Shown here piece after piece: positions 52,243-60,959 of a stretch of 64,000 nt of DNA. The notes below the pieces were generated by a model that had not been told where the DNA came from, did no database searches, and saw only the letters and a list, made by a program, of their open reading frames with translations. Location of the stretch: positions 21,553 to 85,552 of the forward strand of contig DATLJS010000017.1 of assembly GCA_035538795.1 (NCBI GenBank), read 5' to 3'. Numbering within the stretch: position 1 is the stretch's first letter; every line of letters begins with the position of its first letter. The position numbers and the translations under genes were made by a program. Source of the stretch: JAJZGK01 sp035538795. GTDB taxonomy: Bacteria > Pseudomonadota > Alphaproteobacteria > Rhodospirillales > Magnetospirillaceae.

Positions 52243-53930
52243 GCGGGAACGGTCTCCAACGGCACGCGCATCTTGATCCGGGTGAACAGGTCGCGTTCAT
52301 GCTCGACGGCCAGCCCGTAGCGTTCGCCATAACGGGTCTTGATGCGCCGGTCCACCAAATTCATGCCCAGACCGTCGCCGCCCTGCTTGGCTTCGTACAG
52401 GCCGGCATTGTCTTCCACGGTCAGAAGCAGATCGCCGTCGTCGCGGCGGGCGGCGATGCGGATCAGTCCGCCGCTCAGCATCTGCGAGGTGCCGTGCTTG
52501 ATGGCGTTTTCCACCAGCGGCTGGAGCGAAAAGGCCGGCATGCGGGCGTCGCCCAGATCGTCGGCGACGTCGATTTCGACGCTCAGGCGGTCGTTGAAGC
52601 GGGCAAGTTCGATTTGCAGATAGGCGTTCACATGCTCGATTTCGTCCCGCAGGCTGGCTTCCTCGCTGGGGCGTTTCAGGTTCTTGCGGAAGAAGGTTGA
52701 GAATTGCTGCACCAGATAGCGCGCCCGCTCTGGATCCTGGCGGATCACCGCCGACAGGGTGTTCAGGGTGTTGAACAGAAAATGCGGATTGACTTGGGCG
52801 TGCAGCAGCTTGATCTCGGACTGGGCCAGCAATTGCTTCTGCCGTTCATAGCGTCCCGCCAGAATCTGGTTCGACAGCAAGCGGGCGATGCCTTCGCCCA
52901 GGGTGCGATTGATGGTCGAGAACAGTTTGGTCTTCGGCTCGTACAGCTTGATGGCGCCGATGACCTGGTCGTCCTCGCCCTGAAGCGGGATCACCAGCGA
53001 GGCGCCCAGCGGACAGTCAGGCTTGATCGAGCATTGATAGGCCACTTCGTTGCCGTCGGCATAAATGACCTGATTGCTCTCGATGGCTTGCAGGGTTTGA
53101 AGCGAGGTCACGGGCATGCCCGGCAGGTGATGGTCGCTGCCGACCCCGATGAAGGCCAGGGTCTTGGTGCGGTCGGTGATGGCTACGGCGCCGACGCCGG
53201 TTTCCTCGTAGATGATGCGGGCCACCCGCATGCTGTTTTCCTGGTTGAAGCCGCTGCGCAGCACGCCGTCGGCGCGGGCGGCGATTTTCAGGGCCTTGGC
53301 GGAAAACACGCTGGACTGCTTTTCGATGATAGTGCGGCGGTCGAGCAGGATGCGCATAAACATGGCGGCGCCCACCGAATTGGCCGTCAGCATCGGCAGG
53401 GCGATGCTTTCCACCAGATGCAAGGCGTCCTGAAAGGGGCGGGCCACCAGCAGAATGATCAGCATCTGCGCCACCTCGGCGCACAGTGTGACCAGTCCTG
53501 CCGTCAGCGGGTTGAGCAGTTTGTCGTGCCGGCCTGCCTGGATCATATAGCGGTGGAACATACCGCCGATCAGGCCTTCGGTCATGGTCGAGATGGCGCA
53601 GGCCAGGGCCGTGAAGCCGCCCATGGAATAGCGGTGCAGGCCGCCGGTCAGCCCCACGGCCAGCCCGACATAGGGGCCGCCCAGCAAGCCGCCCAGCACC
53701 GCTCCGATGGCGCGGGTGTTGGCGATGGAATCCTCGATCCGCAGGCCGAAATAGGTGCCCATGATGCAGAACATGGAAAAGACCAGATAACAGGCGATCC
53801 GATAGGGCAGGCGGATCGTCACATGCATCAGGGGAATGAACAGGGGCGTCTGGCTGAGCAGATAGGCGATCACGAGATAGACGCACATCTGCTGCATCAG
53901 CGAGACGACCAGATTGAGCGATTCGATCAT
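52239..53930 (-). CDS. LytS-type sensor histidine kinase (BtsS/YehU-like)
   Basis: This 563-residue kinase has an N-terminal 5TM LytS-type receptor module (about residues 1-195, including RIEDSIANTRAIGAVLGGLLGG and GLAVGLTGGLHRYSMGGFTA), a GAF-like domain (about 215-350), and the His kinase/ATPase core of the LytS group. The phosphorylated His is in NPHFLFNTLNTLSAV and nucleotide-binding motifs are LVENAIKHGT and GLGMNLVDRRIKTRYG. Its partner regulator overlaps by 4 bases. In E. coli the related BtsS responds to extracellular pyruvate; the pfl neighbourhood makes the same ligand likely here. Confidence 0.9.
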   Translation of the reverse strand: MIESLNLVVSLMQQMCVYLVIAYLLSQTPLFIPLMHVTIRLPYRIACYLVFSMFCIMGTYFGLRIEDSIANTRAIGAVLGGLLGGPYVGLAVGLTGGLHRYSMGGFTALACAISTMTEGLIGGMFHRYMIQAGRHDKLLNPLTAGLVTLCAEVAQMLIILLVARPFQDALHLVESIALPMLTANSVGAAMFMRILLDRRTIIEKQSSVFSAKALKIAARADGVLRSGFNQENSMRVARIIYEETGVGAVAITDRTKTLAFIGVGSDHHLPGMPVTSLQTLQAIESNQVIYADGNEVAYQCSIKPDCPLGASLVIPLQGEDDQVIGAIKLYEPKTKLFSTINRTLGEGIARLLSNQILAGRYERQKQLLAQSEIKLLHAQVNPHFLFNTLNTLSAVIRQDPERARYLVQQFSTFFRKNLKRPSEEASLRDEIEHVNAYLQIELARFNDRLSVEIDVADDLGDARMPAFSLQPLVENAIKHGTSQMLSGGLIRIAARRDDGDLLLTVEDNAGLYEAKQGGDGLGMNLVDRRIKTRYGERYGLAVEHERDLFTRIKMRVPLETVPA

Positions 53931-54032
53931 GGGGCCGGCTTCATCTGGGAACGATACCCATTATAGCCGCAGCAGGCGCATACCCCGCTATCCGTTTTGT
54001 CGAGGGGCGGGTCTGTCTTTTCTCAATATTGC

Positions 54033-54053
54033 AAATGAAAGTTAGTCTCATTT
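54033..54053. promoter_or_regulatory. Fur-like dyad upstream of the ECF sigma gene
   Basis: AAATGA-N9-TCATTT is a 21-base inverted repeat resembling iron-regulator boxes. It sits about 65 bases before the preferred TTG start and directly abuts the ATG at 54054, which argues against that ATG as start. Confidence 0.5.
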
Positions 54054-54116
54054 ATGGTTCCGGCTCGATATATGACGGGACGGCATCGCCGCCGCTGCCG
54101 GCTGGGGGAAACAAGA

Positions 54117-54611
54117 TTGGATATCAGGGCGCTGTTTCTGGCGCATCAGGGCGAGGTGCGCTCGTATCTGTCGCGCACGCTGAGAGATGCCGATGCCGCG
54201 GCGGATTTGACGCAGGAAACTTTTTTGCGTTTTGTCGAACATCGCGGCGGCGATGCGGCGGCGGTGGCGCAGCCGCGGTCCTATCTGTTCCGCATGGCCT
54301 ATCATCTGGCCGTCGATTACATCCGTCGCCGCAGACGGGAGGGCATATCGGTGCTGGCCGACGAGGGATGGTCGAGCCTGCCGGATGAACGGCCGTCTCC
54401 CGAGCGAGAGGTTCGTGGCCGCGACGATCTGGCCACGGTGCAGGCGGCCTTGCTGGAATTGCCCGAGCGCAGCCGCCAGGTGTTCCGGGCGGTGCGGATC
54501 GATGGCCTGACCTATCAGGCGGCGGCTCGCCGGTTGGGGATTTCGGAAAGCTCGGTCCAGAAGCATCTGGCCCGCGCCCTTCTTCACGTTATGAAGCGGT
54601 TGGGGGGCTAA
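54117..54611 (+). CDS. FecI-type ECF sigma factor
   Basis: This extracytoplasmic-function sigma factor of about 164 residues has region 2 (LFLAHQGEVRSYLSRTLRD, DLTQETFLRFVE, PRSYLFRMAYHLAVDYIRRRRRE) and region 4 (LLELPERSRQVFRAVRIDGLTYQAAARRLGISESSVQKHLARAL). I prefer the TTG at 54117: it has GGGGGA eight bases upstream, gives the usual FecI length, and clears the dyad at 54033. The frame is open from ATG 54054. It begins an iron-uptake cassette with fecR and a TonB receptor and should direct transcription of the receptor gene when the receptor is occupied. Confidence 0.88.
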   Translation: MDIRALFLAHQGEVRSYLSRTLRDADAAADLTQETFLRFVEHRGGDAAAVAQPRSYLFRMAYHLAVDYIRRRRREGISVLADEGWSSLPDERPSPEREVRGRDDLATVQAALLELPERSRQVFRAVRIDGLTYQAAARRLGISESSVQKHLARALLHVMKRLGG

Positions 54612-54615
54612 GCCG

Positions 54616-55557
54616 ATGTTCGATTTTCTTTCATGCCGACAGTCACGTTGCGACCGGCAGGCGGCGGAGTGGCTGCTGCGGGCGGAAAACGGCGAGTCCT
54701 CGGTGGCGGACGGCTTGCAGCGGTGGCTGGCGCGCAGTTCCCGCAATCGCGCCGCCTATCGGCGGGCCCGTCAGGCGTGGGGCATGATGGGGCAGGCGGA
54801 GCTTCCCGTCCCCCGTCCCGTGGCCGTGATGCGTCCGCGCCTGGCCTGGGCCGGAGCCATGGCGGCGGCGCTGGCGGTGACGATCGGTTGGTGGGAGGGT
54901 GGGGAACGATGGTCCGCGGATTTTTCCACCGGCGTGGCCGAGCAGCGGATGATCGGTCTGGAGGACGGAAGCCAGCTTTGGCTGGGGCCGGACAGCGCCG
55001 TGGATGTGCGCTTCGATAGCGGCGAAAGGCGGGTGGTGCTTCGGTCCGGCGAAGTTTACGCCGTCGCCGCCCCGCGCAATGGGGCCGAACCCCGGCCATT
55101 TCTGGTTCACGCCGGCAACGGTTCGGTCCGGGCCTTGGGCACCCGCTTCAACGTCAATGTCTTGCCCGACGGCACGGAAGTAACCGTCGAGGAACATGCT
55201 GTCGAGGTTCGGGCCGATGCGGCGGACGGCAGCCAGGAGCATTCCACTCTGTCGGCGGGACAAAGCCTGCGTTACGGTTCCGATGGCGTCGGTTCCTCAT
55301 GGCCGGTCGAGCCGTCTCAGGCGGGAGCTTGGCGCAAGGGGCATCTGGTGGCGGATCGCCAGCCTTTGGGCGATGTGGTCGCCGAATTGAACCGCTATCG
55401 CCATGGCCGCATCATCATTACCGATACGGCCTTGTCCCGGCGCATGGTCAGCGGCGTCTTCGATACCCGCGACCCCGATGCGGCGTTGGAGGTCATAACC
55501 TCGGTGCTCAAGGTGCATAGCCTGTCCCTGCCGCCTTTGATCACCCTGCTTTACTGA
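54616..55557 (+). CDS. FecR-type anti-sigma/sigma regulator
   Basis: This 313-residue inner-membrane regulator has a DUF4880-like N-terminal cytoplasmic part (DRQAAEWLLRAENGESSVADGLQRWLARS), one membrane segment (about residues 76-92, WAGAMAAALAVTIGWW), and a periplasmic FecR domain (VAEQRMIGLEDGSQLWLGPDSAVDV, GSVRALGTRFNVNVLPDGTEVTV) with a C-terminal DUF4974-like/STN-contacting part (PLGDVVAELNRYR). It starts 4 bases after the sigma gene. It passes the signal from the TonB receptor to the sigma factor. Confidence 0.92.
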   Translation: MFDFLSCRQSRCDRQAAEWLLRAENGESSVADGLQRWLARSSRNRAAYRRARQAWGMMGQAELPVPRPVAVMRPRLAWAGAMAAALAVTIGWWEGGERWSADFSTGVAEQRMIGLEDGSQLWLGPDSAVDVRFDSGERRVVLRSGEVYAVAAPRNGAEPRPFLVHAGNGSVRALGTRFNVNVLPDGTEVTVEEHAVEVRADAADGSQEHSTLSAGQSLRYGSDGVGSSWPVEPSQAGAWRKGHLVADRQPLGDVVAELNRYRHGRIIITDTALSRRMVSGVFDTRDPDAALEVITSVLKVHSLSLPPLITLLY

Positions 55558-55615
55558 CCGGCAGAGCTTTTTTCAAAAAATGCAAAAAACAATTACCGAG
55601 TCCGGCGGGCCGGAA

Positions 55616-55662
55616 CGTCATCAATTTATGCAAATAAGAATCGTTTGCATAAATTGATGACG
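55616..55662. promoter_or_regulatory. 47-base perfect inverted repeat with Fur-like core before the receptor gene
   Basis: Two perfect 19-base arms (CGTCATCAATTTATGCAAA and its complement) flank a 9-base loop, taagaatcg. The centre, GCAAATAAGAATCGTTTGC, resembles a Fur box. The repeat ends 15 bases before the receptor ATG, so an mRNA carrying it would also form a strong hairpin just ahead of the ribosome-binding site. Confidence 0.75.
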
Positions 55663-55677
55663 TGAAGGAAAGCGGGA

Positions 55678-58110
55678 ATGCAGAAGCAGGGTTTGTCGGG
55701 CGTTGCATCGGGGGCGGGAACGAACCGGGGGGCTAGGCATGGTTTGAGCCGGATGGCCCTGATGATGGGGTTGGTTCTGGCCTCCGTTTCCGTGGCGGCC
55801 CTGTTCTCGCCGCTTCAGGCCGCGCAGGCGGTGGAGCAGAAAATCGCCTTTCATCTTCCTGCCCAGGATCTCAATGCAGCGCTGCTGAGCTTCGCCCGCG
55901 AAGCCGATCTGCAATTGGTCTACGACGTGTCGCTGGTGCAGGGCCGTAGAAGCTCGGCCATCGACGGAACCCTGACGCCGGAGGAAGGGTTGAGCCGCCT
56001 GCTGGCCGGCAGCGGTCTGACCTACCGATTCACCGGCGTCCACAGCGTGGCGCTGGAGCGGCTGCCTGCCGACGCCACCACTTTGGCGCCCGTCACCGTC
56101 GAAGGGGCGCAAAGCCGTGCCGAGGAAAGCGCTTTCGGTCCTGTCGCCGGTTATGTGGCCAAGCACAGCGCTACCGCCACCAAAACCGATACTCCTATTC
56201 TGGAAACGCCCCGCTCGGTCAGCGTCGTGACCAACGAGGAACTGGAGCAGCGCCAGCCCACCAGCCTTTCCGAGGCATTGGGCTATGTCGCCGGGGTCAG
56301 TGCCGCCTCTCGCGGTGGTGACGACCGTTACGACTGGTTCTCGATCCGAGGCTTCGACGCCAGCACCAGTTTGTTCCGCGATGGTTTGCAGGCCCAAGGC
56401 GGCGACAGCAAGATCGAGCCTTACGCTCTGGAGCGCATCGAGGTACTGAAAGGTCCGGCTTCGATCCTGTACGGACAGGTTTCTCCGGGCGGCATGATCA
56501 ATGCCGTGACCAAGCGTCCGAGCCAGGACAATTTCGGCGAAGTGGAAACCCTGGTCGGCACCGATAACCACACGGAAGGTCGCGCCGACGTCAGCGCCAG
56601 CCTGAACGACGATAAGACCTTGGCGGCGCGCATGGTGCTGCTGAAAAAGAACAGCGACACCTCGGTCAAATACAGCAAGGACGACCGTGATTACGCCATG
56701 CTGTCGCTGGCCTGGACGCCGGACGACGGCACCAGCCTGACGGTGATGGGGGATTACCGTCATGACGAAACCGTTTTTCCTCCGGCCCTGCCCGCCGAGG
56801 GAACGGCCTATGCCGGACGGTTCGGCACGGTGTCGCGTGATCTGTTTGTCGGCGCCGTCGGCTCCGAGGAACTGAAGCGCGACCAATATTCCATCGGCTA
56901 CAATCTGGACCACAGTTTCAACGACCATGTGTCGTTCACCCAGAACGCCAGAATCTCCATCGCCGATTCTCCGGATTTCTTCGGCGTGCGAGCCGGTTCC
57001 CTGAATGCCGACGGCCGCACCGTCAGCCGCTACACCTTTGCCGGCAAGGTCTATCGCAACACCGACGAAGTGGACAACCAGTTGCACCTGAAGGGCGACA
57101 CCGGCCCGGTGAACCACCATCTGATCGCGGGCGTCGATTATTCCCAGGATCGCTATGTCTTCAATTACGGCATCGGCACGGCGTCGGACCTGGACATCTA
57201 TAATCCGGATTACGGTGGCACCTATGTCAAGCCGGCCATCGACAGCGGTTCTACCACCCTGACCAAGCAAACCGGGGTCTATCTTCAAGATCAGGCCAAG
57301 ATGGGTGACCACTGGACTCTGACCCTGGGGGCGCGGCACGACAACGCCACCGTCAAAGCCATCGATTACAGCGATGGCTCCTTCAGCCGTCAAGATGATC
57401 ACGCCACCACCTGGAACACGGGTTTGGTTTATCTGTTCGACAGCGGGCTGGCGCCCTATGTCAGCTATGCCACCTCGTTTCTGCCCAACACCGGCACCGA
57501 CAGTTCCGGCAAGGCCTTTCACGCTACCACGGCGCAGCAGGGCGAAATGGGTGTGAAGTTCCAATCGCCCGGCAGCGGCAGCATGACCACCCTGTCGGCC
57601 TTCGACTTGGTCGAGGACCACGTCCTGACCGCCGATCCCAACGACAGCAACTTTCAGGTCGACGGCGGCCAATGGGAATCCAAGGGCGTCGAAGTGGAAA
57701 GCCGCCTGGGCCTGGGGTACGGCTTCCGTCTGATCTCGACGGCGACCATGATGGATGTGCGCATCATCAAGAGCAACGACGGCAACGAAGGACATCATCC
57801 GGCGGGTGTGCCCAACCACATGGCTTCGGTCTGGCTCGATTACGAGGTCAAGACCGGCCAGCTTCAGGGGTTGGGCATGGGGGCCGGCGTGCGCTACGTG
57901 GGCGAACGGCCGGTGGATTCCTCCAGCAGCCGCACGGCGGACGCTTACGCCGTCACCGACCTGGGCATCCGCTATCAACTGGACAGTCTGGGACTGGGCC
58001 TGACGGCCAGCAATTTGTTCGACACCGCCTATGTCCAATGCCGCGACGCCTCGGATTGCGCCTGGGGGCAGGGCCGCAGCGTCATCGGCAGCGTCAAATA
58101 CAGGTGGTAA
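55678..58110 (+). CDS. TonB-dependent siderophore receptor with signalling (STN) domain
   Basis: This 810-residue outer-membrane receptor has a long signal peptide (ending near SPLQAAQA), an N-terminal STN signalling domain (IAFHLPAQDLNAALLSFAREADLQLVYD), a plug domain (ETPRSVSVVTNEELEQRQPTSLSEALGYVAGV, FSIRGFDA, EVLKGPASILYGQVSPGGMINAVTKRP) and a beta-barrel ending in SVKYRW. The signalling domain and the fecI-fecR genes upstream show it both imports an iron chelate with TonB energy and triggers its own transcription. Its substrate cannot be named; the barrel is like FhuE/FoxA/FpvA-class ferric hydroxamate or mixed receptors. Confidence 0.93.
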   Translation: MQKQGLSGVASGAGTNRGARHGLSRMALMMGLVLASVSVAALFSPLQAAQAVEQKIAFHLPAQDLNAALLSFAREADLQLVYDVSLVQGRRSSAIDGTLTPEEGLSRLLAGSGLTYRFTGVHSVALERLPADATTLAPVTVEGAQSRAEESAFGPVAGYVAKHSATATKTDTPILETPRSVSVVTNEELEQRQPTSLSEALGYVAGVSAASRGGDDRYDWFSIRGFDASTSLFRDGLQAQGGDSKIEPYALERIEVLKGPASILYGQVSPGGMINAVTKRPSQDNFGEVETLVGTDNHTEGRADVSASLNDDKTLAARMVLLKKNSDTSVKYSKDDRDYAMLSLAWTPDDGTSLTVMGDYRHDETVFPPALPAEGTAYAGRFGTVSRDLFVGAVGSEELKRDQYSIGYNLDHSFNDHVSFTQNARISIADSPDFFGVRAGSLNADGRTVSRYTFAGKVYRNTDEVDNQLHLKGDTGPVNHHLIAGVDYSQDRYVFNYGIGTASDLDIYNPDYGGTYVKPAIDSGSTTLTKQTGVYLQDQAKMGDHWTLTLGARHDNATVKAIDYSDGSFSRQDDHATTWNTGLVYLFDSGLAPYVSYATSFLPNTGTDSSGKAFHATTAQQGEMGVKFQSPGSGSMTTLSAFDLVEDHVLTADPNDSNFQVDGGQWESKGVEVESRLGLGYGFRLISTATMMDVRIIKSNDGNEGHHPAGVPNHMASVWLDYEVKTGQLQGLGMGAGVRYVGERPVDSSSSRTADAYAVTDLGIRYQLDSLGLGLTASNLFDTAYVQCRDASDCAWGQGRSVIGSVKYRW

Positions 58111-58138
58111 CGTCCGTTCGGACGAACGGTTCCGATCT

Positions 58139-58166
58139 CGGCCCAGCCTTCGCGGCTGGGCCGTTT
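58139..58166 (+). terminator. Hairpin after the TonB receptor gene
   Basis: Perfect ten-base stem cggcccagcc / ggctgggccg with a 5-base loop, followed by tttgtgctt. Probable terminator with a modest U-run. Confidence 0.7.
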
Positions 58167-58357
58167 GTGCTTATCTCCTAAAAATTCCGGAGAATTCCCC
58201 TTGTTATTAGGGTTGTCGCCCGAAGAGACGCGGCGCGCGCGGTGCTAGGATGACTCGAATAACGTCCGATAAAAGCAACCTCGGACAATGGGAATGCATT
58301 TCGTTTCCGGCAAAACGGAACGGATTGCTTGAAAACGTAACGTCCAAGGAGATCGTC

Positions 58358-59671
58358 ATGAGCGCGATTGCCGATTCGGCTGTTCACAGCCCCGATGAAC
58401 TGGAGCCTGCATACAGGAAAATCACCTTCAGGCTGATTCCTTATCTGTTCATCTGTTATCTGTTCAATTACCTGGACCGCGTGAATGTCGGCTTCGCCAA
58501 GCTTCAGATGCTGGACGAGCTGCATATGAGCGAGGCCGTTTACGGTCTTGGCGCCGGTATTTTCTTTCTGGGCTACATCGCCTGCGGCGTACCCAGCAAT
58601 CTGATGCTGCGCAAGGTCGGGGCCCGTCGCTGGATCGCCACCATCATGGTGCTGTGGGGCTTGCTTTCCACCAGCCTGCTGTTCGTGCATTCCTCGGCGT
58701 CGTTCTACCTGTTGCGGCTGCTGACCGGCGCCGCCGAGGCCGGCTTCTTCCCCGGCATGGTGCTGTATCTGTCCAGTTGGTTTCCGTCGGCCCGTCGCGG
58801 CCGGATCATGGCTTTGTTCATGTCCGCCATCCCGATTTCCGGCGTGCTGGGCGGCCCGTTTTCGGGCTGGATTCTCGGACAGTTTTCCGGCGGTCTGGGC
58901 GGTCTTGCCGCCTGGCAATGGCTGTTCATGCTGCAGGGGCTGCCGACCATTCTGCTGGGCGTCGGCGTCCTGTTCATGTTGAGCGACGGCGTGACCAAGG
59001 CCCATTGGCTGAGCGAGGACGAGCGGACCCACCTGCAAGCCGTGCTGATCGAGGACGAACAGTCGAAGCCGGACAGCGTTTCCGACAGTTGGTCCAGCGT
59101 TCTGCGCAATCCCAGCGTCTGGATTTTGGGCGTCATTTATTTCTGTATCCAGAGCGGCGTCTACGCCATCAATTTCTGGCTTCCGTCCATCATCAAGGCC
59201 AGCGGCTTCCACGATCCCGAATTGATCGGCTGGCTGTCGGCCATCCCCTATCTGGCCGCCAGCATTTTCATGGTGCTGACCGGACGTTCCGCCGACGCCC
59301 GCGGCGAGCGCCGCTGGCATCTGGCGGTGCCGATGCTGATGGGCATGGCCGGGCTGCTCATCGCCGCCAACTTCGCCGCCAATCCGGCCGTGGCCATGGT
59401 CGGCCTGACCTTGGCCACCATGGGCGCGTTGACCGGCCTGCCCATGTTCTGGCCGCTGTCCGGCGGGTTCCTCAGCGCGACCGCCGCGGCGGTCGGTCTG
59501 GCTTTGATCAACTCGACGGGCCAGTTGGCCGGTTTCCTCAGCCCGTATCTGGTCGGCTGGATCAAGGATGCGACTCACAGCACCGATACGGCGCTTTACA
59601 TTCTGTCGGCAGTGATGCTGGTGGGTGTGGTGCTGGTGCTGCGGATTCCCGCCAAGATCGTTAACCGCTGA
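58358..59671 (+). CDS. MFS transporter of the anion:cation symporter (sugar-acid) type
   Basis: This 437-residue protein with about 12 membrane segments belongs to the major facilitator superfamily. The opening (RKITFRLIPYLFICYLFNYLDRVNVGFAKLQM) and the ARRWIATIMVLWGLLST, GAAEAGFFPGMVLYLSSWFPSARRGR motifs are typical of the ACS/phthalate-permease group that includes glucarate, galactonate and tartrate carriers. ATG 58358 follows AAGGAGA. A glycerate kinase and CdaR-like regulator follow, so a sugar acid or glycerate is the likely cargo. Confidence 0.9.
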   Translation: MSAIADSAVHSPDELEPAYRKITFRLIPYLFICYLFNYLDRVNVGFAKLQMLDELHMSEAVYGLGAGIFFLGYIACGVPSNLMLRKVGARRWIATIMVLWGLLSTSLLFVHSSASFYLLRLLTGAAEAGFFPGMVLYLSSWFPSARRGRIMALFMSAIPISGVLGGPFSGWILGQFSGGLGGLAAWQWLFMLQGLPTILLGVGVLFMLSDGVTKAHWLSEDERTHLQAVLIEDEQSKPDSVSDSWSSVLRNPSVWILGVIYFCIQSGVYAINFWLPSIIKASGFHDPELIGWLSAIPYLAASIFMVLTGRSADARGERRWHLAVPMLMGMAGLLIAANFAANPAVAMVGLTLATMGALTGLPMFWPLSGGFLSATAAAVGLALINSTGQLAGFLSPYLVGWIKDATHSTDTALYILSAVMLVGVVLVLRIPAKIVNR

Positions 59672-59746
59672 CCATCAGGGGATCGGCGGCGCGTCTGCCC
59701 GTGCCGCCGCCGGTTCCGCTTTTTCTCCCCCTCAGGAGAGTGCGTG

Positions 59747-60892
59747 ATGAAAATCGTGATCGCGCCGGATTCGTTCAAGGAAAGCCTGTCCGCCATGCAG
59801 GTGGCGGACGAGATCGAAGCCGGTTTCCGCGAGGTGTTTCCGGCCGCAAGCTACGTCAAAATTCCCGTCGCCGACGGCGGCGAGGGAACGGTCGAAGCCA
59901 TTGTCGCCGCCACCGGCGGGCGGATCGTCCGTCTGGCGGTGACGGGACCGACCGGCGACAAGGTCAACGCCTTCTACGGCCTGTCCGGGAACGGTCAGAC
60001 GGCCATCATCGAAATGGCCGCTGCCAGCGGCTTGATGCTGGTGGAGCCGCGCCTGCGCAATCCCATGCTGACCACCACTTTCGGCGTCGGGGAATTGATC
60101 CTCGACGCCCTGGACAAAGGGGCTAGGCGCTTCATCATCGGCATCGGCGGCAGTGCCACCAACGACGCCGGAGCCGGTATGCTGCAAGCCCTGGGCGTGC
60201 GTCTTCAGGATCGGGAAGGCCGCGATCTGGGATTCGGCGGCGGGCATCTGGAGGCACTGAGCCGGATCGACGTGTCGGGTCTGGACAAGCGCCTCAAAGG
60301 GGTGCGGATCGAAGTCGCCTGCGACGTGGACAATCCCTTGACCGGGCCGCTCGGCGCTTCGGCGGTGTTCGGGCCGCAAAAGGGCGCGACGCCGGAAATG
60401 GTTCAGCGTCTGGACGCCAATCTGGCTCATTTCGCCGACATTGTTCAGGACAGCCTGGGGTTGAGCGTCGCCAAACAGCCGGGCGGCGGCGCCGCAGGCG
60501 GCTTGGGGGCCGCCTTGTCGGCTTTCCTGGGGGCGGATTTGCGTTCCGGCATCGTCATCGTCACCGAGGCTTTGGGGCTGAGCGCGATTGTCGCCGGCGC
60601 CGATCTGGTGATCACCGGCGAAGGCCGCATGGACAGCCAGACCGTTCACGGCAAAACTCCCATCGGCGTGGCGCATGTGGCCCAGAAGCACGGGGTTCCG
60701 GTGATCGGCATCGCCGGATGCTTGTCGCGGGACGTCGGACTGGTCCACAGTCACGGTATCGACGCCGCTTTCAGCGTCTTGCATCACGCCTGTTCTGTGG
60801 AGGAGGCCCTGCGCGAAGCCGCGCCCAATCTTCGTCTTGCCGCCCGCAACGTCGCCGCCGCCATCCGGTTGGGAATGACGCTCAAATCCTGA
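59747..60892 (+). CDS. Glycerate kinase (GarK/GlxK family)
   Basis: This 381-residue class II glycerate kinase phosphorylates glycerate (commonly to 2-phosphoglycerate). Signatures: MKIVIAPDSFKESLSAMQVADEIE at the N-terminus, IPVADGGEGTVEAIV, FIIGIGGSATNDAGAGMLQALG and DLVITGEGRMDSQT. ATG 59747 has AGGAGAG at the right distance; GTG 59744 is adjacent. It lies 75 bases after the transporter gene. No glucarate dehydratase or tartronate semialdehyde reductase is present in the window, so the pathway may begin with glycerate itself. Confidence 0.92.
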   Translation: MKIVIAPDSFKESLSAMQVADEIEAGFREVFPAASYVKIPVADGGEGTVEAIVAATGGRIVRLAVTGPTGDKVNAFYGLSGNGQTAIIEMAAASGLMLVEPRLRNPMLTTTFGVGELILDALDKGARRFIIGIGGSATNDAGAGMLQALGVRLQDREGRDLGFGGGHLEALSRIDVSGLDKRLKGVRIEVACDVDNPLTGPLGASAVFGPQKGATPEMVQRLDANLAHFADIVQDSLGLSVAKQPGGGAAGGLGAALSAFLGADLRSGIVIVTEALGLSAIVAGADLVITGEGRMDSQTVHGKTPIGVAHVAQKHGVPVIGIAGCLSRDVGLVHSHGIDAAFSVLHHACSVEEALREAAPNLRLAARNVAAAIRLGMTLKS

Positions 60893-60959
60893 TGAGAGTC
60901 CGGCCCGAGGGAGCTGTGCTAAGATAAGGGCCGTTGTTCGCCAAGGGACCTCAACGCGC

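Noticed and set aside
55621..58038. 805-codon open frame antisense to the TonB receptor
   Set aside because: High-GC shadow of a real gene; composition and lack of any recognisable domain argue against it, as for similar long antisense frames over anfD-anfK, pta, ackA and the CstA-family gene.
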